DNA from: Lunularia cruciata
Taxonomy: Eukaryota; Streptophyta; Marchantiopsida; Lunulariales; Lunulariaceae
Direction of reading: 5' to 3'
Assembly: GCA_948567375.1 (NCBI GenBank)
Contig: OX419761.1
Location: forward strand, 15,936,501 to 16,000,500
Length of the DNA: 64,000 bases
In this document: positions 44,968 to 56,847 of the stretch, piece by piece
How positions within the stretch are numbered: the first letter of the stretch is position 1
How the letters are laid out: each line of letters begins with the position of its first letter
The notes under the pieces: model-generated
What the model saw: the letters and a program-made list of their open reading frames with translations, nothing else
What the model was told of the DNA's origin: nothing
The model's database searches: none
Position numbers and translations under genes: made by a program

Positions 44968-47900
44968 TATTCCCCGGCCGCTAGTTGGTGACGTCCTCGT
45001 TGCCAGTGAAGCTTCAAATTCCTTGATGGCCGTTTGTGCATTTTGGAGGTGGGAAAGAGGTTCCCATGTGGCATCATGAAGGGGATACCCTTTCCAAAGG
45101 ACCTTGTACTCCATATGTTGGCGACGGCCGCGTTGAATATGGCGACGCGCAAGGATACGATCAACTTCGTACTCCTCATGATCATTGATAGGGACAGGAA
45201 GAGGGGGAGGTTGGACTCAAGAGGAAAAGGAAGATGGGTTAGGAACAAAGGGTTTCAACTTGGAAACATGAAAGACAAGATGGATACTCATGTGACAAGG
45301 TAAGGCAAGTCGATAAGCAACAAGAGAGATAATGTGGGTAATATCAAAGGGTCCTATCCAATTAGGAGCAAGTTTACGAACTTGGGTATCAAGTGGGAGA
45401 GGGAGGTTACTAGAGGATAGCATGACTTTATCACCAACTTCAAAGGTGAGATCACGACGATGATGGTCCGCATATTGTTTTTGGCAATTCTGAGCAACAA
45501 GGAGGTGAGATTTGGCTTGTTGGAGAGATTGGGATATAGTGGTCAAGAATGTGGAAGTGTGAGGAACTTGAGAGGGAGGGGGAGCAAGAAGAGAATCTTG
45601 AACAAGCGGATCTTGGCCAAAATTGAGAAAGAAGGGAGAAAATCCGGTGCTTGCATGTTTGGAATTGTTGTAGGCAAATTCTACAGCTACAAGACATTCA
45701 TCCCAGTTGGTATGGTGGACATTGACAAAGGCCCGCAACATATCCTCCAATGTACGATTGGCGCGTTCGGTTTATCCATCAATTTGAGGATGATAGGCCG
45801 TGGACAAAGCAAGCTTGGTGCCGAGTATCTGGAAGAGTGCTTGCCAAAACTTCCCAGTAAATCAAGGATCACAGTCGAAGATGAGTACACGTGGCATCCC
45901 ATGATGCTTGAAGACATTGTCGAAGTAGATTTGCGCTAAGGTTGGAGCATCCACGGTATCACAGGTTGGTGCCAAGTGGATTTGCTTACTAAGCTTATCC
46001 ACAAACACCACAATTGCGGTGTGTCCTTGTTTTGTCTTTGGCAAAGATGTGATTAGATCCAAGCTCACATGCTCCCAACAAGCAGATGGAATGGCGAGTG
46101 GTTGAAGGAGTCCACTCGGCTTCTGGTTGCTGGTCTTGTTCCGTTGGCAACTCTCACATGATTGGACAAAGTCTCAAACATCTCGTGTCATGTTGGGCCA
46201 CCACCATTGGCGTTGGAGGGTGCCCAAGGTCTTGTCCACTCCCATGTGACTAGCTATTGGTAAATCATGGGCTTCTTGAAGGCGCACAAGTCGAAGATCA
46301 CCTTTGGCTGGAACATAGATCTGGTCTGCATGGAATAAAAGGCCTTCCTTGAAGGAGAAGGTGTTGTACTCCTTGTTGCATGCTGTCAAATGACCGTGTA
46401 CCATTTGGAAGAAGGGATCTTGTTGTAGAGCTGATTGAAACTCATTATGGACCTTAGGGTCAATGGACACCGTTGTAATTGCCGCCGTGATGAAAGGAAG
46501 ATCCTTCAAATCAGGTCGTCATGATAGAGCATCGGGAATGACATGGAACCAACCTGGTTTGTACTCAAGTTTGATGTCAAACAATTGGAGTTGCTCTTCC
46601 CATCGATGATGCCGGCTCTTCATGTGCTCCAAGTGTAAGGTCTGCAACAATGGCTTGTGATCAATTTGCATGATCACTTGTTTCCCCAAGAGATAATGCC
46701 TCCATACCTTGGTGGCATATACCATTGCAAGTTGTTCCCAATCTCAAGCAGAGTAATTTCTTTCCGCTGTATTTAGTCAGCGAGACACAAAGGCAATCGG
46801 ATGAAGTCCATCTGGAAATTCTTGTTGCAACACAGCTCCAATTGCAAAGTTAGAAGCATCAAAATCAACCACACAAGGTAGTTGAGGATCATATGGTTGA
46901 AGAATAGGTCTTGAAGACCCCATATGCTTTAACTTCTGGAATGCTTCTTCATGCTTGGTGGTCCACTGGAAGCTCGAGTTCTTTCCCAAGAGGTCAATCA
47001 ATGGTGCAGCCACGTGAGCATAATAGTGGATGAACCATCGGTAAAAACTGGCCAGTCCATTGAATGCTCGTACTTTGGTAGCATCCTTCGGGGTAGGCCA
47101 ATCAGTAATGGCCTTGATCTTCTCTTCTTCCATCTTGATCCCCTCTGATGAGATCTTATGACCCAAGAAGGTAACCTCCTTCTGCCAAAAAGCACACTTT
47201 GACTTCTTGCAGTAAAATTTCCACTGTTGTAGTTGTCTTAGGACTTCTCGCACATGATTCACATGTTCTGCCTCTGTCCTGCTATAGATTAAGATATCAT
47301 CTAAGAACACTACCACGGACCGATCCAATAGTCCCTCCAACACTCGATGCATTTGATCCATGAAGACTGCTGGAGCATTAGTGAGTCCGAAAGGTAGAAC
47401 TCTCCACTCAAAATGTCCATACCTTGTGCGAAAAGCAGTCTTTTGCACGTCCTCTCCTTCAATAGGAATTTGCCAATAGCCGCTACAAAGATCTAGCTTG
47501 GAAAAGTAGCGTGCTCCACTTAGTTGATCAAGCAGGTCATCGATCCGAGGCAAGGGATATGCATTCTTCACGATTTGCTTATTGAGCCCATGGTAATCAA
47601 TACAGAAATGAAGTCCTCCATCCTTCTTTGGAACAAATAGTACCGGTGCTCCCCGCGGAGAGGTACTATGTCGTATGAAATCCTTCTCCAACAACTTTGT
47701 AAGTGTTGTTCGCAACTCCTCCAACTCCTTTGGTGAGAGCCAATAGATTGGTCTACTCACTGGAGTACTCCCTGGCAATAACTCGATCTTGAAGGGCATA
47801 CCTCAATTGGAGGGTAATCCCTTTGGCAGATCATCCGGAAACACATCTGCAAACTCCTGAACTATCCGATCAACCATTGCTTGATGCGGCACTTGGCCCT

Positions 47901-48582
47901 CCGCAGATTGTTCTTGTGCAATCGGCTTGATCCCCACCGCGAATACAGACTTATCGTCCTCCAAAGCTTGCTCTATGGCTGCTTCATTAACAAACTTCCC
48001 TTCTAGGGACTCATCTCTCTTCCAAGCTTGCTCCATGGTTGCCTTCCTGGCAAACTTCCCATCTTGGGACTCATCTTCGCTCTATGGCTACCTTCTTGAC
48101 AAACTTCCCATCTTGGAACTGACTATTCTTAGGTGTCTTACTTAGAGGTGCCAGACAACCTAATCGGAAATTCCTACCTTGGTGTTGTACTTGAATTTGG
48201 TGTCGGGTCCAATCAATTTGAACCTTATGACATTCAAGCCAAGGTAGACCTAGAATGATATCATAGTGTAGAGGTGCCACTACAAACCTCATACACTCCA
48301 AATACTCCTTCCCAATGTTGGAGGTAACAAGATGCAAGGTGCGGAATGCAGAACCCTTTCTACCATCCGCCATCATCAAACTACTTCCAATCACTGACTT
48401 GATAGGAATACCCAATTCCTTTGCTACTTGCATAGACATGCAATTCTCTGAACTTCCAGAATCAACCAAAATTCTACAACCCCGATTAGATATCATACCT
48501 TGCAAGTGAAGCAAACTTGCATAGGTCGAGCCTTCAATCCCATTGGAACTAATCAAGCTCCCAGTAGGCGGCTCGAAATCTC
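44968..48582 (-). pseudogene. Element B pol: protease, RT, RNase H, integrase, chromodomain
   Basis: Reading on the minus strand: protease 'RILVDSGSSENCMS' near 48470 (D-S-G present); RT at 47799-46777 with '[14 protein letters not shown]', '[14 protein letters not shown]' and the intact catalytic '[11 protein letters not shown]'; RNase H '[13 protein letters not shown]' near 46860; integrase zinc domain 'HMGVDKTLGTLQRQWWWP' near 46230, core 'SLDLITSLPKTKQGHT' near 46066 and 'FAYNNSKHASTGFSPFFLN' near 45660; chromodomain 'EYEVDRILARRH' near 45175 and 'VLWKGYPLHDATWEP' near 45100. Interrupted by stops near 47800, 46770 and 46515 and by frameshifts, so it is not translatable as one protein although RT itself is open for 340 codons. 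Confidence 0.92.
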
Positions 48583-49482
48583 CTACTGGGATTCCTTGTT
48601 TCTTGGATCATTCCGCTCCACAACCTCCACTTGGGTAACTTGTCGAGGTCGTCCATTCTTGAGTGGACATTCAACAATGCCATGCCCCAACTGGCGACAA
48701 TAAAAACAACCTCCATTTTGTTGTAATCTTTCTCTATCTACTGTGCCAAGTGGTCTTCGCTGGATAGCATCAATCTCCATTGGTACCGGTTCTTCCACTC
48801 GTGGTACTGGTAAGTTTTGTGTATGTCAAGGTCGAGACCAAGTTGTTACAACTAAGGAATCAAAATGCTTAGCCAATTGCATGGCTTCTTCTACGTTCTG
48901 TGGCTCTCGCATGGTCACCTCCAATCTGGTTTGTGACTTCAATCCTCGCACAAATTGATCCAGAACTTCACCTTCTTGGATATCTAGAATTTGCATGATG
49001 ATATTCTGAACTTGTGTGATGTAGCTTCTCACTGAGCCAATCTGCCTCAACTCCGCCAATTTATCTTGTGCAGCTCGGGTGGCATTTATAGTCTGAAGTT
49101 GACCAAGTATTGCATCCTTGAATTCTGCCCATGTCAAAATCGGTGTAACAATTTGTCGTTCAGCTCTTTCTACTTGGAATCGCCACCAAAGTTTTGCCAC
49201 GCCATCCAACTGGCTAGAAGCCAAGAGAATTTGTTTCCGCTTGTCTTGAAGATTGGTGGCTTCAAAGTAACATTCATAGTCAAACACAAAATTCTCCACT
49301 GTGCCTGGAAGATTCTTGCCTTCAAACACCTTGGGTTTCAGAAATCGAATGTGATCTTCTCCATCTCAAACTGACGCTCTGTCTATCTGTTCTCGTCGTT
49401 GTTGGTCTTGTTCATCCAACAATCGAGTAAGATGCTCGATTTGTTGTTGCATTGCAAGGATAACATTCGGTATTGCCGCCAT
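48583..49482 (-). pseudogene. Element B gag
   Basis: Start ATG at 49482 by comparison with A. Capsid-like region 'ENFVFDYECYFEATNLQDK' near 49290 and 'LLASSQLDGVAKLWWRF' near 49230, then nucleocapsid knuckle 'CFYCRQLGHGIVEC' near 48710 with all four zinc ligands (C-X2-C-X4-H-X4-C). Stops near 49330-49380 and 48826. Ends at a TAG at 48583; pol continues in the -1 frame. Confidence 0.88.
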
Positions 49483-49753
49483 CGCTACTACTCTATTCCA
49501 CTACTCTCAATTTATCTAGTTGATTAACACATAGACACAACACGTCCACCGTTCTCCATAAGTAACAACTGGAAGTATCAAGGGTTCCTCTGACACGGTG
49601 ATCATATGTAGAAAATCCTGCCCAAAGCGTGAGGTGATGAATTGTGTGAAACAATGCTTTGGTAATATCTGGACATGAAAGTCCCAATGGTTTGGCGGAA
49701 GTGGATTTGGTGGTCCATAAATTCCATCCATCCCATTCCTGCTTTGATACCAA

Positions 49754-50176
49754 TGTAAAAAACCAAAACCGAGGAGAGAAATAGGAGAATGGAAACTCAC
49801 ATTGGGACACTTGAATGAGGGAAAACTCCGAATGCCTAGCATGAGCTTCGGCCTTGGTATTTATAGGTAGCATACAAGTCCCTTGAAGCTTCTCAAGAAG
49901 CTTCCTTGAGCCGCTTTCTTGGAGTGCAAGCCAAGTTAACTAGGAAGCTTCTCAAGAAGCTTCCTTCTAGAAGCTGCCTACTTGGCGTGCAAGCCAAGCT
50001 AGTTAGAAGCTTCTAGAAGCTTCCTTCTAGAAGCTACCTGCTTAGGGCGCAAGTTAACTAGTTAGAAAGCTTCCCAAGAAGCTTCTTAGATGCTTCTAGA
50101 ATATTCTAGGCTATTTTGTCTTATTATCTACTTCATAAGCTCGACTAACTTTGTCGCTAAACTCCATATTGTTACA
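49754..50176 (-). repeat. 5' LTR of B
   Basis: Same array as the 3' LTR: GAAGCTTCTAGAAGCTTC at 50006-50023 and TTCTAGAATATTC at 50094-50106. Differs from the 3' LTR by six transitions. Confidence 0.95.
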
Positions 50177-50614
50177 AAGAGGCTCCCAAGTGGCATCATG
50201 AAGTGGATACCCTTTCCAAATGACTTTGTACTCCAAGTGTTGTTGGCAGCCACATCAAGTGTGGCAACGTGCAAGTATACAATCAACTTCATACTCTTCA
50301 TGATTAGTGATAGGAACATGAGGAAGAGGGAGTTTGGACACAAGTGGAAAAGGAAGATGAGTTAGAAACAAAGAGTTTCAACTTGGAAATATGAAAGAGA
50401 GGGTGGATTCACATCTAACAAGGAAAGATGAATCAATAAGCAATAAGAGAAATGGTTTGGATGACATGAAATGGACCTATCCAATAAGGAGCAAGTTTAT
50501 GGACTTATGTATCAAGTGGAAGGGGTATATTACTAGAAGAAATCATGACCTTATCCCCAAGTTTAAAGGTGAGATCATAACAATGTTCATTTGAGTATTG
50601 TTTTTGATGATTTT

Positions 50615-50770
50615 GAGCAACAAGGAGATCAGATTTGGCTTGTTGTAGATATTAGAATATTGTGGTCAAGAAGGTGGAAGTATGAAGGACATGAGCAACA
50701 AGGAGATCAGATTTGGCTTGTTGTAGATATTAGAATATTGTGGTCAAGAAGGTGGAAGTATGAAGGACAT
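50615..50770. repeat. Identical 78-bp tandem duplication
   Basis: Units 50615-50692 and 50693-50770 are identical by eye, within the integrase part of element C. Related elements have one copy. The identity inside an otherwise old element means a recent slip or an assembly duplication. Confidence 0.93.
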
Positions 50771-51568
50771 GAGATAGAGGAGCAAGAAGAGAATTTGGAA
50801 CAAATGGGTCTTGGCCAAAATTAAGGAAGAAGGGAGAGAATCCAATGTTGACCTTTTTGGAATTATTGTAGGCAAAATCAATAGATGCAAGACAATCATC
50901 CCAATTAGTATGGTGAATGTTGAAAAAGGCACAAAGTATATATTCCAAGGTCCAATTTGCATGTTTGGTTTGTCAATCAATTTGAGGATGATAGGTCATG
51001 GACAAAGTAAGCTTGGTGCTGAGTATCTAGAAAAGTGATTGTAAAAATTTTCCAATGAATCAAGGATCACGGTCAAAGATGAGTATACAAGGCATCCCAT
51101 GATGCTTGAAGATATTGTTGAAGTATATCTAGGCCAATATTGGATTATCCATTATATTAAAGATTGGCACTAAATGGATTTACTTACTTAACTTAGCCAT
51201 AAACACCATGATTGTTGTGTGACCTTGCTTTGGCTCATCTTTGATGAGATGAGATCTAAGCTCATGTGTTCCCCTTGAGCAGATGGGATAAGAAGTGGTT
51301 GAAGGAGTCCATTCAGATTTTGGTTGTTGGCCTTGTTGCATTGGTAATTCTCACAAGATTGAACAAACTCTTGAACATTTTGTACCATGTTGGGCCACCA
51401 CCATTGGTGTTGTATGGTACTCCATGTCTTTTCCATACCCATGTGACCAGTGATTGGTAAGTCATGGACTTCTTGAAAGTGCACAAGTTATAGACCAACT
51501 TTGGTTGGAACATAGATCCGATTCTCCTAGAAAAAAAGGTCTTTCTTGAAGGAGAAAGTGTTGTATTC

Positions 51569-52007
51569 TATAAAAAGACCAAGGAGAGAAATACAAGAAT
51601 GGAAGATTGGAGTGAAAGATCACATTGAGACTCTTGAAATAAGAGAAACTCCAAATGTCTAGCATGAGCTTAGGCTTTGGTATTTATAGGAAAATATACA
51701 AGGTTCTTGAGAAGCTTCTCAAGAGGCTTCTTAAAATCTGCTTGCTTGGAGTGAAAGTCAAGTTAACCAAAAAACTTCTCAAGAAACTTCCTTTTAGAAC
51801 TCATCTACTTGGCATGCAAGCTAAGCTAGATAGGAAGTTTCCCTAGAAACTTCTTTCTAAAAGCCATCTACTTGGTATGCAAGCTAAGTTAGCTAGAAAG
51901 CTTCCCAAGTAGCTTCCAACATACCTTTAGAATATTCTTAGTTAATTTGGCTTATTTGTTACTTCATTAGTCTTGATTAACTCATCGGCAAGCTCCACAT
52001 TGTTATA
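51569..52007 (-). repeat. Solo LTR in element C
   Basis: 439 bp with the family's LTR layout ('aagaccaaggagagaaa' to 'ctccacattgttata'), flanked by TATTC (51564-51568) and TATTA (52008-52012). No internal sequence, so it is a recombined solo LTR interrupting the pol of C. Confidence 0.8.
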
Positions 52008-54057
52008 TATTATTTTTCATGTGCTAAACAATAACCTTGTACCATCTTAAAGAAGGGGTTTTGTTGTAAAGTGATTCTAAATTCAATTTGGACTTTTGAG
52101 TTGATAGACACTATCATAATTGCCGATGTGATGAGAGGAAGAGACTTGAAATCAGATCATCATGATAGAACATCAGAGATAGTATGGAACCTTCAGGTTT
52201 GTTCTTAAATTTGATGTCAAACAATTGTAGTTGTTCCTCCCATCAATGATGTAGACTCTTCATGTGCTCCAAATGTATGTTTGAAATAAGTGTTTGTGAT
52301 TGGTTTGTATAATCACTTGTTTTTCCAAGAGATGATGCTCTATACTTTGGTGACATATACTATTGCTAGTGTGTATCAATCTCAAGTTAAATAATTCCTT
52401 TTTGTGATATTTAGTTTGTGAGATACAACAAAAATGAGATGAAACCTATTAGGAGATTCCTACTACAACATAGCTCCAATGGAAAAGTTAGAAGCATAAA
52501 AATCAACCATACAAAGTAGTTGATGATCATATGGTTGAAGAATAAGTCTTAAAGACACCATATGTTTCAACTTTTGGAATGCTTCTTTGTGCTTGGTGGT
52601 CCATTGAAAGCTTGAGGTCTTCCTAAGGAAATTGGTCAATGGTGTGGTCACATGAGTATAGTAATGGATGAACTGTTGATAAAAATTACCAATCCATTAA
52701 ATGCTTGCACTTTTATGGCATCCTTTGGAGTAGACCAATCAATAATGACCTTGATTTTCTCTTTGTCCATTTTGATCCTCTTTGATGACATTGTATGACC
52801 CAAAAAGGTAATTTCTTTATGCCAAAAGGCACAATTGCATTATGGTATTTTGGAATTGAGTGATATAGTCTCTTATAAAACCAATCTAATTCAATTTTGC
52901 TAGCCTATCCTGTGTAGCTTGTGTGGTATTTATAGCCTAAAATCACTCAATTATTGCACTCTTGAATCCTTCCCATATTGAAATTGGTGCAACAAAGTAT
53001 CATTTAGCTTGCTCCACTTGGAATCACCACCATAGTTTTTCCACTCCATTCAATTGGCTTGAAACCAAGAGAATTTATCTCTATTCATCTTGAGGATTTG
53101 TAACTTCAAAATAACATTTATAATCAAACACAAAATTCTCCATTGCACCCAAGAAGATATTGCCTTCAGATACCTTGGCTTTTGGAAAATCAAAATTTCT
53201 CTTCTTTTTCTCAAAATGATTCTCTCTCTATATGCTCTTATCATTGATGATTTTGTTCTTCCAACAATCAAATAAGGTGCTAGATTTGTTATTACATAGT
53301 AATGATAATTTTGGACATTACCGCCTTGGCCACTACTCTATCAAACTATCTACAATTTATGTAAATTAACACGAAGATGTAACATGTCCATTTCTCTCCA
53401 TAAGTTATACATAGAAGTACAAAAGGTTCATCAAACAAGGTGATCACACTTAGAAAATTTTGGCCAAAGCTTGAGATGATGAATTACGTGAAATGATGCT
53501 TGGGTAGTACACAAACATAAAAATTCTAATGGTTTGGTAAAAATGGATTTGGTGATCCATAAATTCCATCAATTCTATTTTTGCTTTGATACCTATGTAA
53601 AAGACCAAGGAGAGAAATAAGAGAATGGGAGATCACATTGAGACTCTTGAATGAAGAAAACTCCAAATGCTTAGCATAAACTTAGGCTTTGGTATTTACA
53701 GAGAATATACAAGGCTCTTTAGAAGCTTCTCAAGAAGTTTCCTAAAAGCTACTTTCTTAGAGTGCAAGCCAAGCTAACCAAGGAGCTTCTTGACAAGCTT
53801 CCTTCTAAAAACCACCAATTTGGCATACAAACTAAGCTAGTCAAGAAGCTTCCCAAGAAGCTTTATTCTAGAAGCCGCATACTTGGCATGTAAGCTAAGA
53901 TAGCTAGGAAGATTCCTAAGTAAATTATCCAATACTCAAAAGGTACCAAGTAGCTCCTTACATGCTTTTAGTATATTCTTATAATTCTTGGTTAATTTGG
54001 CATATTTATTACTTTTTTTGCTTCAACTAGCTTGTTTGTAAACTCTATATTGTTACA

Positions 54058-56170
54058 ATATCAAAAAGAAATTGAGTGGTGAGTGATATGATTAACTCAT
54101 TGTGATGTAATCTTAAGCATGTTGTGGATAGAACACTACAACCCCATGGTTGATTGGAGAAAGAAAGTAGTAAGAATAACCAATGGAAGATCATTGGGGT
54201 TAAAAAAAGATCACAAATACAAGAATTTCCTCTCTATGTCATAGGAACAATACCTATCAATAAGACAAGGAGATATTTCATAAGTCTAATAAGAGAAGCT
54301 AGAGTGCATAACTTGATGGACAAATTCTTGAGAATTTGAAAGATGTGGTCAATGAGTTTCAAGATGTCTTTCTAAATGATTTACCTTCAACATTACCACC
54401 AAAAAAGAGAGTTGATCATAAAATCAAGATGCTTTTGGGAAAGACATCTCCTTGTAAGGCCTCATATTGATTTTCATCTCATGAGTTAGAAGAATGTAAG
54501 GCTCAAATTGAGGAGATGATGCAGAAAGGTTTTATCAACCCTACCGTATCACCATATGGTGCTCTTGTCTTGTTTGTGAAGAAGAAGGATGATATAATAG
54601 AAATGTGCATTGACTATTGGGGTCTAAATCAAAAAATAGTGAAAAAAAATACCCATTACCCCACATGGATCAACTCAATAGGGCAAAACACTTCACTAAA
54701 ATTTATCTATCAAGCGGTTACAACCAAATCAGGATTGTGGAGGAAAACATATACAAAATTGCCTTTCAAACAAGGTATGGTCACTTTGAGTACCAAGTGG
54801 TGTTGATTGGCCTCACCAATGCACTAGTCACTTTCATGAGTTTGATGAATGGTATATTTTGTCTATACTTGGATAAATCTATTATCATTTTCCTTGATAA
54901 CATCTTAGTCTATAATAGGACAATGATAAAGCACAAGCAACATCTACAAGAAGTCTTCTAGATTCTATGACAAAATTAGTTGCATGCCAAAATCTCAAAG
55001 TGTGAGTTTGGCAAGTTTGAAGTAGACTACATAGCGCATATAGCAAGTGCAAAAGGTATCCAAATGTTAATAGATAAAATAGAGATTATCCAAAATAGGG
55101 ATGCTCTAAAAGATCAGACTCAACTCAAGAGTTTATTGGGATTGATAGGGTTCTATCATTGATTTGACAAAAACTTTTCCAAAGTTACACAACCTCTAAT
55201 GGCACTACTTGGCAAGGAGAAGAAGTAGATATGGAGAACTACACAAGAATTGGCTTATCAAGAATTGACGAATACATTATTACATGCACTAATCTTGAAG
55301 TGGTATGACCCAAAAATTCCAATCAAGTTAGGTATAGATACACTAGGCATTGCAACAATAGTAGTCTTACAACAAGAATAGAATGATGGATGGCACCCAA
55401 TTGCATATTTCTCTTGAAAGTTATTACTAGCATAGCACAACTATCATACCATTTAATAAGAAGAATTGGTCATTGTCCTAACAACCAAGCATTGGAAGCA
55501 CTATTTTGGTGGGAAGCTATTTGTAGTGGAGAGAGACTACAACCTCTAACCTACCTCAAGACACAAAAAGATCTATCTCATCAATAGATTTGGTGTGTCA
55601 AATGGAGACAACAATTAAACATGACAATCACATGTGTGGAAGGCAAAAAGCAACTTGTAGATGCATTCACCCAAATTCCTATAACAAACAATTTGGTCAT
55701 ATAGGTCAATATGAACTTAAAATTTTGGCCAAGGATGGATGTTTCTACAAAAATTGACCCACAGATTGTAAGAGCTCAATCATCCAAAGGCATAACCAAT
55801 ACCCAAGGACTCACCTTCATGATAACAAGTTGTGTATCTTGGATGCCATAGATATAAGAACCACCATCCTAACAAAATATCATGACTTTGCCATTGCAAG
55901 TCACATTAGAGTGGACACGACCTTAGATGTAATTAAATGCCATTACTATTGGCCCAAGATGAGCAATTAGTATGTTTAAAGCTACCTACTCTATCATCAA
56001 AATAAAACTTCTAATCAAGCTCCCACAAGACTCCTTCAACATGTTCTTGGTCCTACATAATGTTAGGAATAGGTAAGCATGGATCTAGTTTATCAATTGC
56101 CCAATACCACCTCAGGGTTTAAATCTATTATAGTCTTTGTGACTATGGTACCCACATTTTTCATTTTTTT
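54058..56170 (+). pseudogene. Element E pol (RT, RNase H, integrase start)
   Basis: RT: 'GFINPTVSPYGALVLFVKKK' near 54531, 'QIRIVEENIYKIAFQTRYGH' near 54725 and 'IIIFLDNILVYN' near 54890, where the second catalytic Asp is Asn. RNase H-like sequence near 55320-55420; integrase zinc region with 'HYYWPKM' near 55942 and 'SMDLVYQLPNTTSGFKSIIV' near 56080. The sequence leaves the integrase core at about 56170. Many stops. A different Ty3/gypsy lineage from A/B/C/G. Confidence 0.8.
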
Positions 56171-56847
56171 GTTATTTTGAAGAAGTGTAAAGACAAAGTT
56201 GTATTGAACCCGAATGGCATTAAGAGAAGAAGAATTGTCTCTTTGGATTGCAACCCAAAGTAAAGTGACTTTGTGTTAGAACAAAAGTACTTGGATTAGA
56301 CTTGGCACAAAGAAACCCAAAGTAAGGAAACTTTGCCTTGGGATGATCAACCCGATGGAAAGACAACATAATAACTTTCCTTTGGATTTTTCAATCAAGA
56401 AAGGATAGGTAAGAAAATGGCTAAGGCGCAAATGACTAAACTTGATAGTGCCAGGATGAACTCATGCAGGTGTGAGCTTCAATAAAGAGTGACAAAGGAA
56501 TGACCAAACAATGAAGCACTATAAAATTGAGACTTTGTCAAGGGGATTTTGAAATGTCACACAAGTATCCTAAGCCGTTGAGTATTTGATCCAAAGGAGT
56601 GCCTATAGCAAAGCCACTTGATAGTCTGATGTTTAACAATTTTGAAGGAGTTAGGATCTCAAGACCAAGAGATGGTAAAATTATCTTTCAGCTACCACGC
56701 ATTACAAATTGCACAATGCTAAAGAAGGGTGAGAAGAAGAGTCCTTCACTTGTAGTAAGAAATCCGGTGATTTGACGGTTAGATATGATAACCAAGATCA
56801 AAGTTTTGAATAGGCTTTGAATCACCTTTCTGGCCTGGAACTAGAAC
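56171..56847. other. Spacer between E and the coiled-coil frame
   Basis: No sustained frame. 'cccaaagtaaagtgactttg' and 'cccaaagtaaggaaactttg' form a degenerate direct repeat near 56260-56330. It may be the leader or LTR of the element that carries the next frame. Confidence 0.35.

Larger units (their letters stand above)
44545..50176 (-). mobile_element. Chromovirus B, complete and youngest, TSD AAGAG
   Basis: 5632 bp with 423-bp LTRs (44545-44967 and 49754-50176), ends TGTAAAA and TGTTACA on the plus strand, flanked by perfect AAGAG at 44540-44544 and 50177-50181. The primer-binding site (reverse GCTTTGATACCA) is at 49741-49752. By eye the LTRs differ at six sites, all transitions, so insertion was fairly recent. 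It still has several stops and frameshifts in gag-pol. Removing it rejoins the chromodomain-region sequence of C exactly. Confidence 0.95.
44022..54057 (-). mobile_element. Chromovirus C, old, hosting B and a solo LTR
   Basis: LTRs at 44022-44452 and 53596-54057, primer site (reverse) at 53583-53593, target duplication GTATC (44017-44021) / ATATC (54058-54062). Internal sequence, read on the minus strand: gag (52835-53580), RT/RNase H (52008-52830), integrase (50180-51565), chromodomain region (44453-44544 plus 50177-50340). A deletion near 52835 fuses RT to gag. B is inserted in the chromodomain region and a solo LTR in pol at 51569. Confidence 0.88.
41497..56170 (+). mobile_element. Ty3/gypsy element E, interrupted by C
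   Basis: Pieces: truncated 5' LTR (41497-42085), leader, gag (about 42600-44021), then after the nested C element pol (54058-56170). The target site of C (GTATC/ATATC) splits E. E's reverse transcriptase and gag differ clearly from the A/B/C/G family. The 3' end is lost in the integrase core near 56170. Confidence 0.75.

Noticed and set aside
44968-49482. Element B as an active transposon
   Set aside because: LTRs are young, but gag and pol contain several stops and frameshifts, so it could move only with proteins from another copy.
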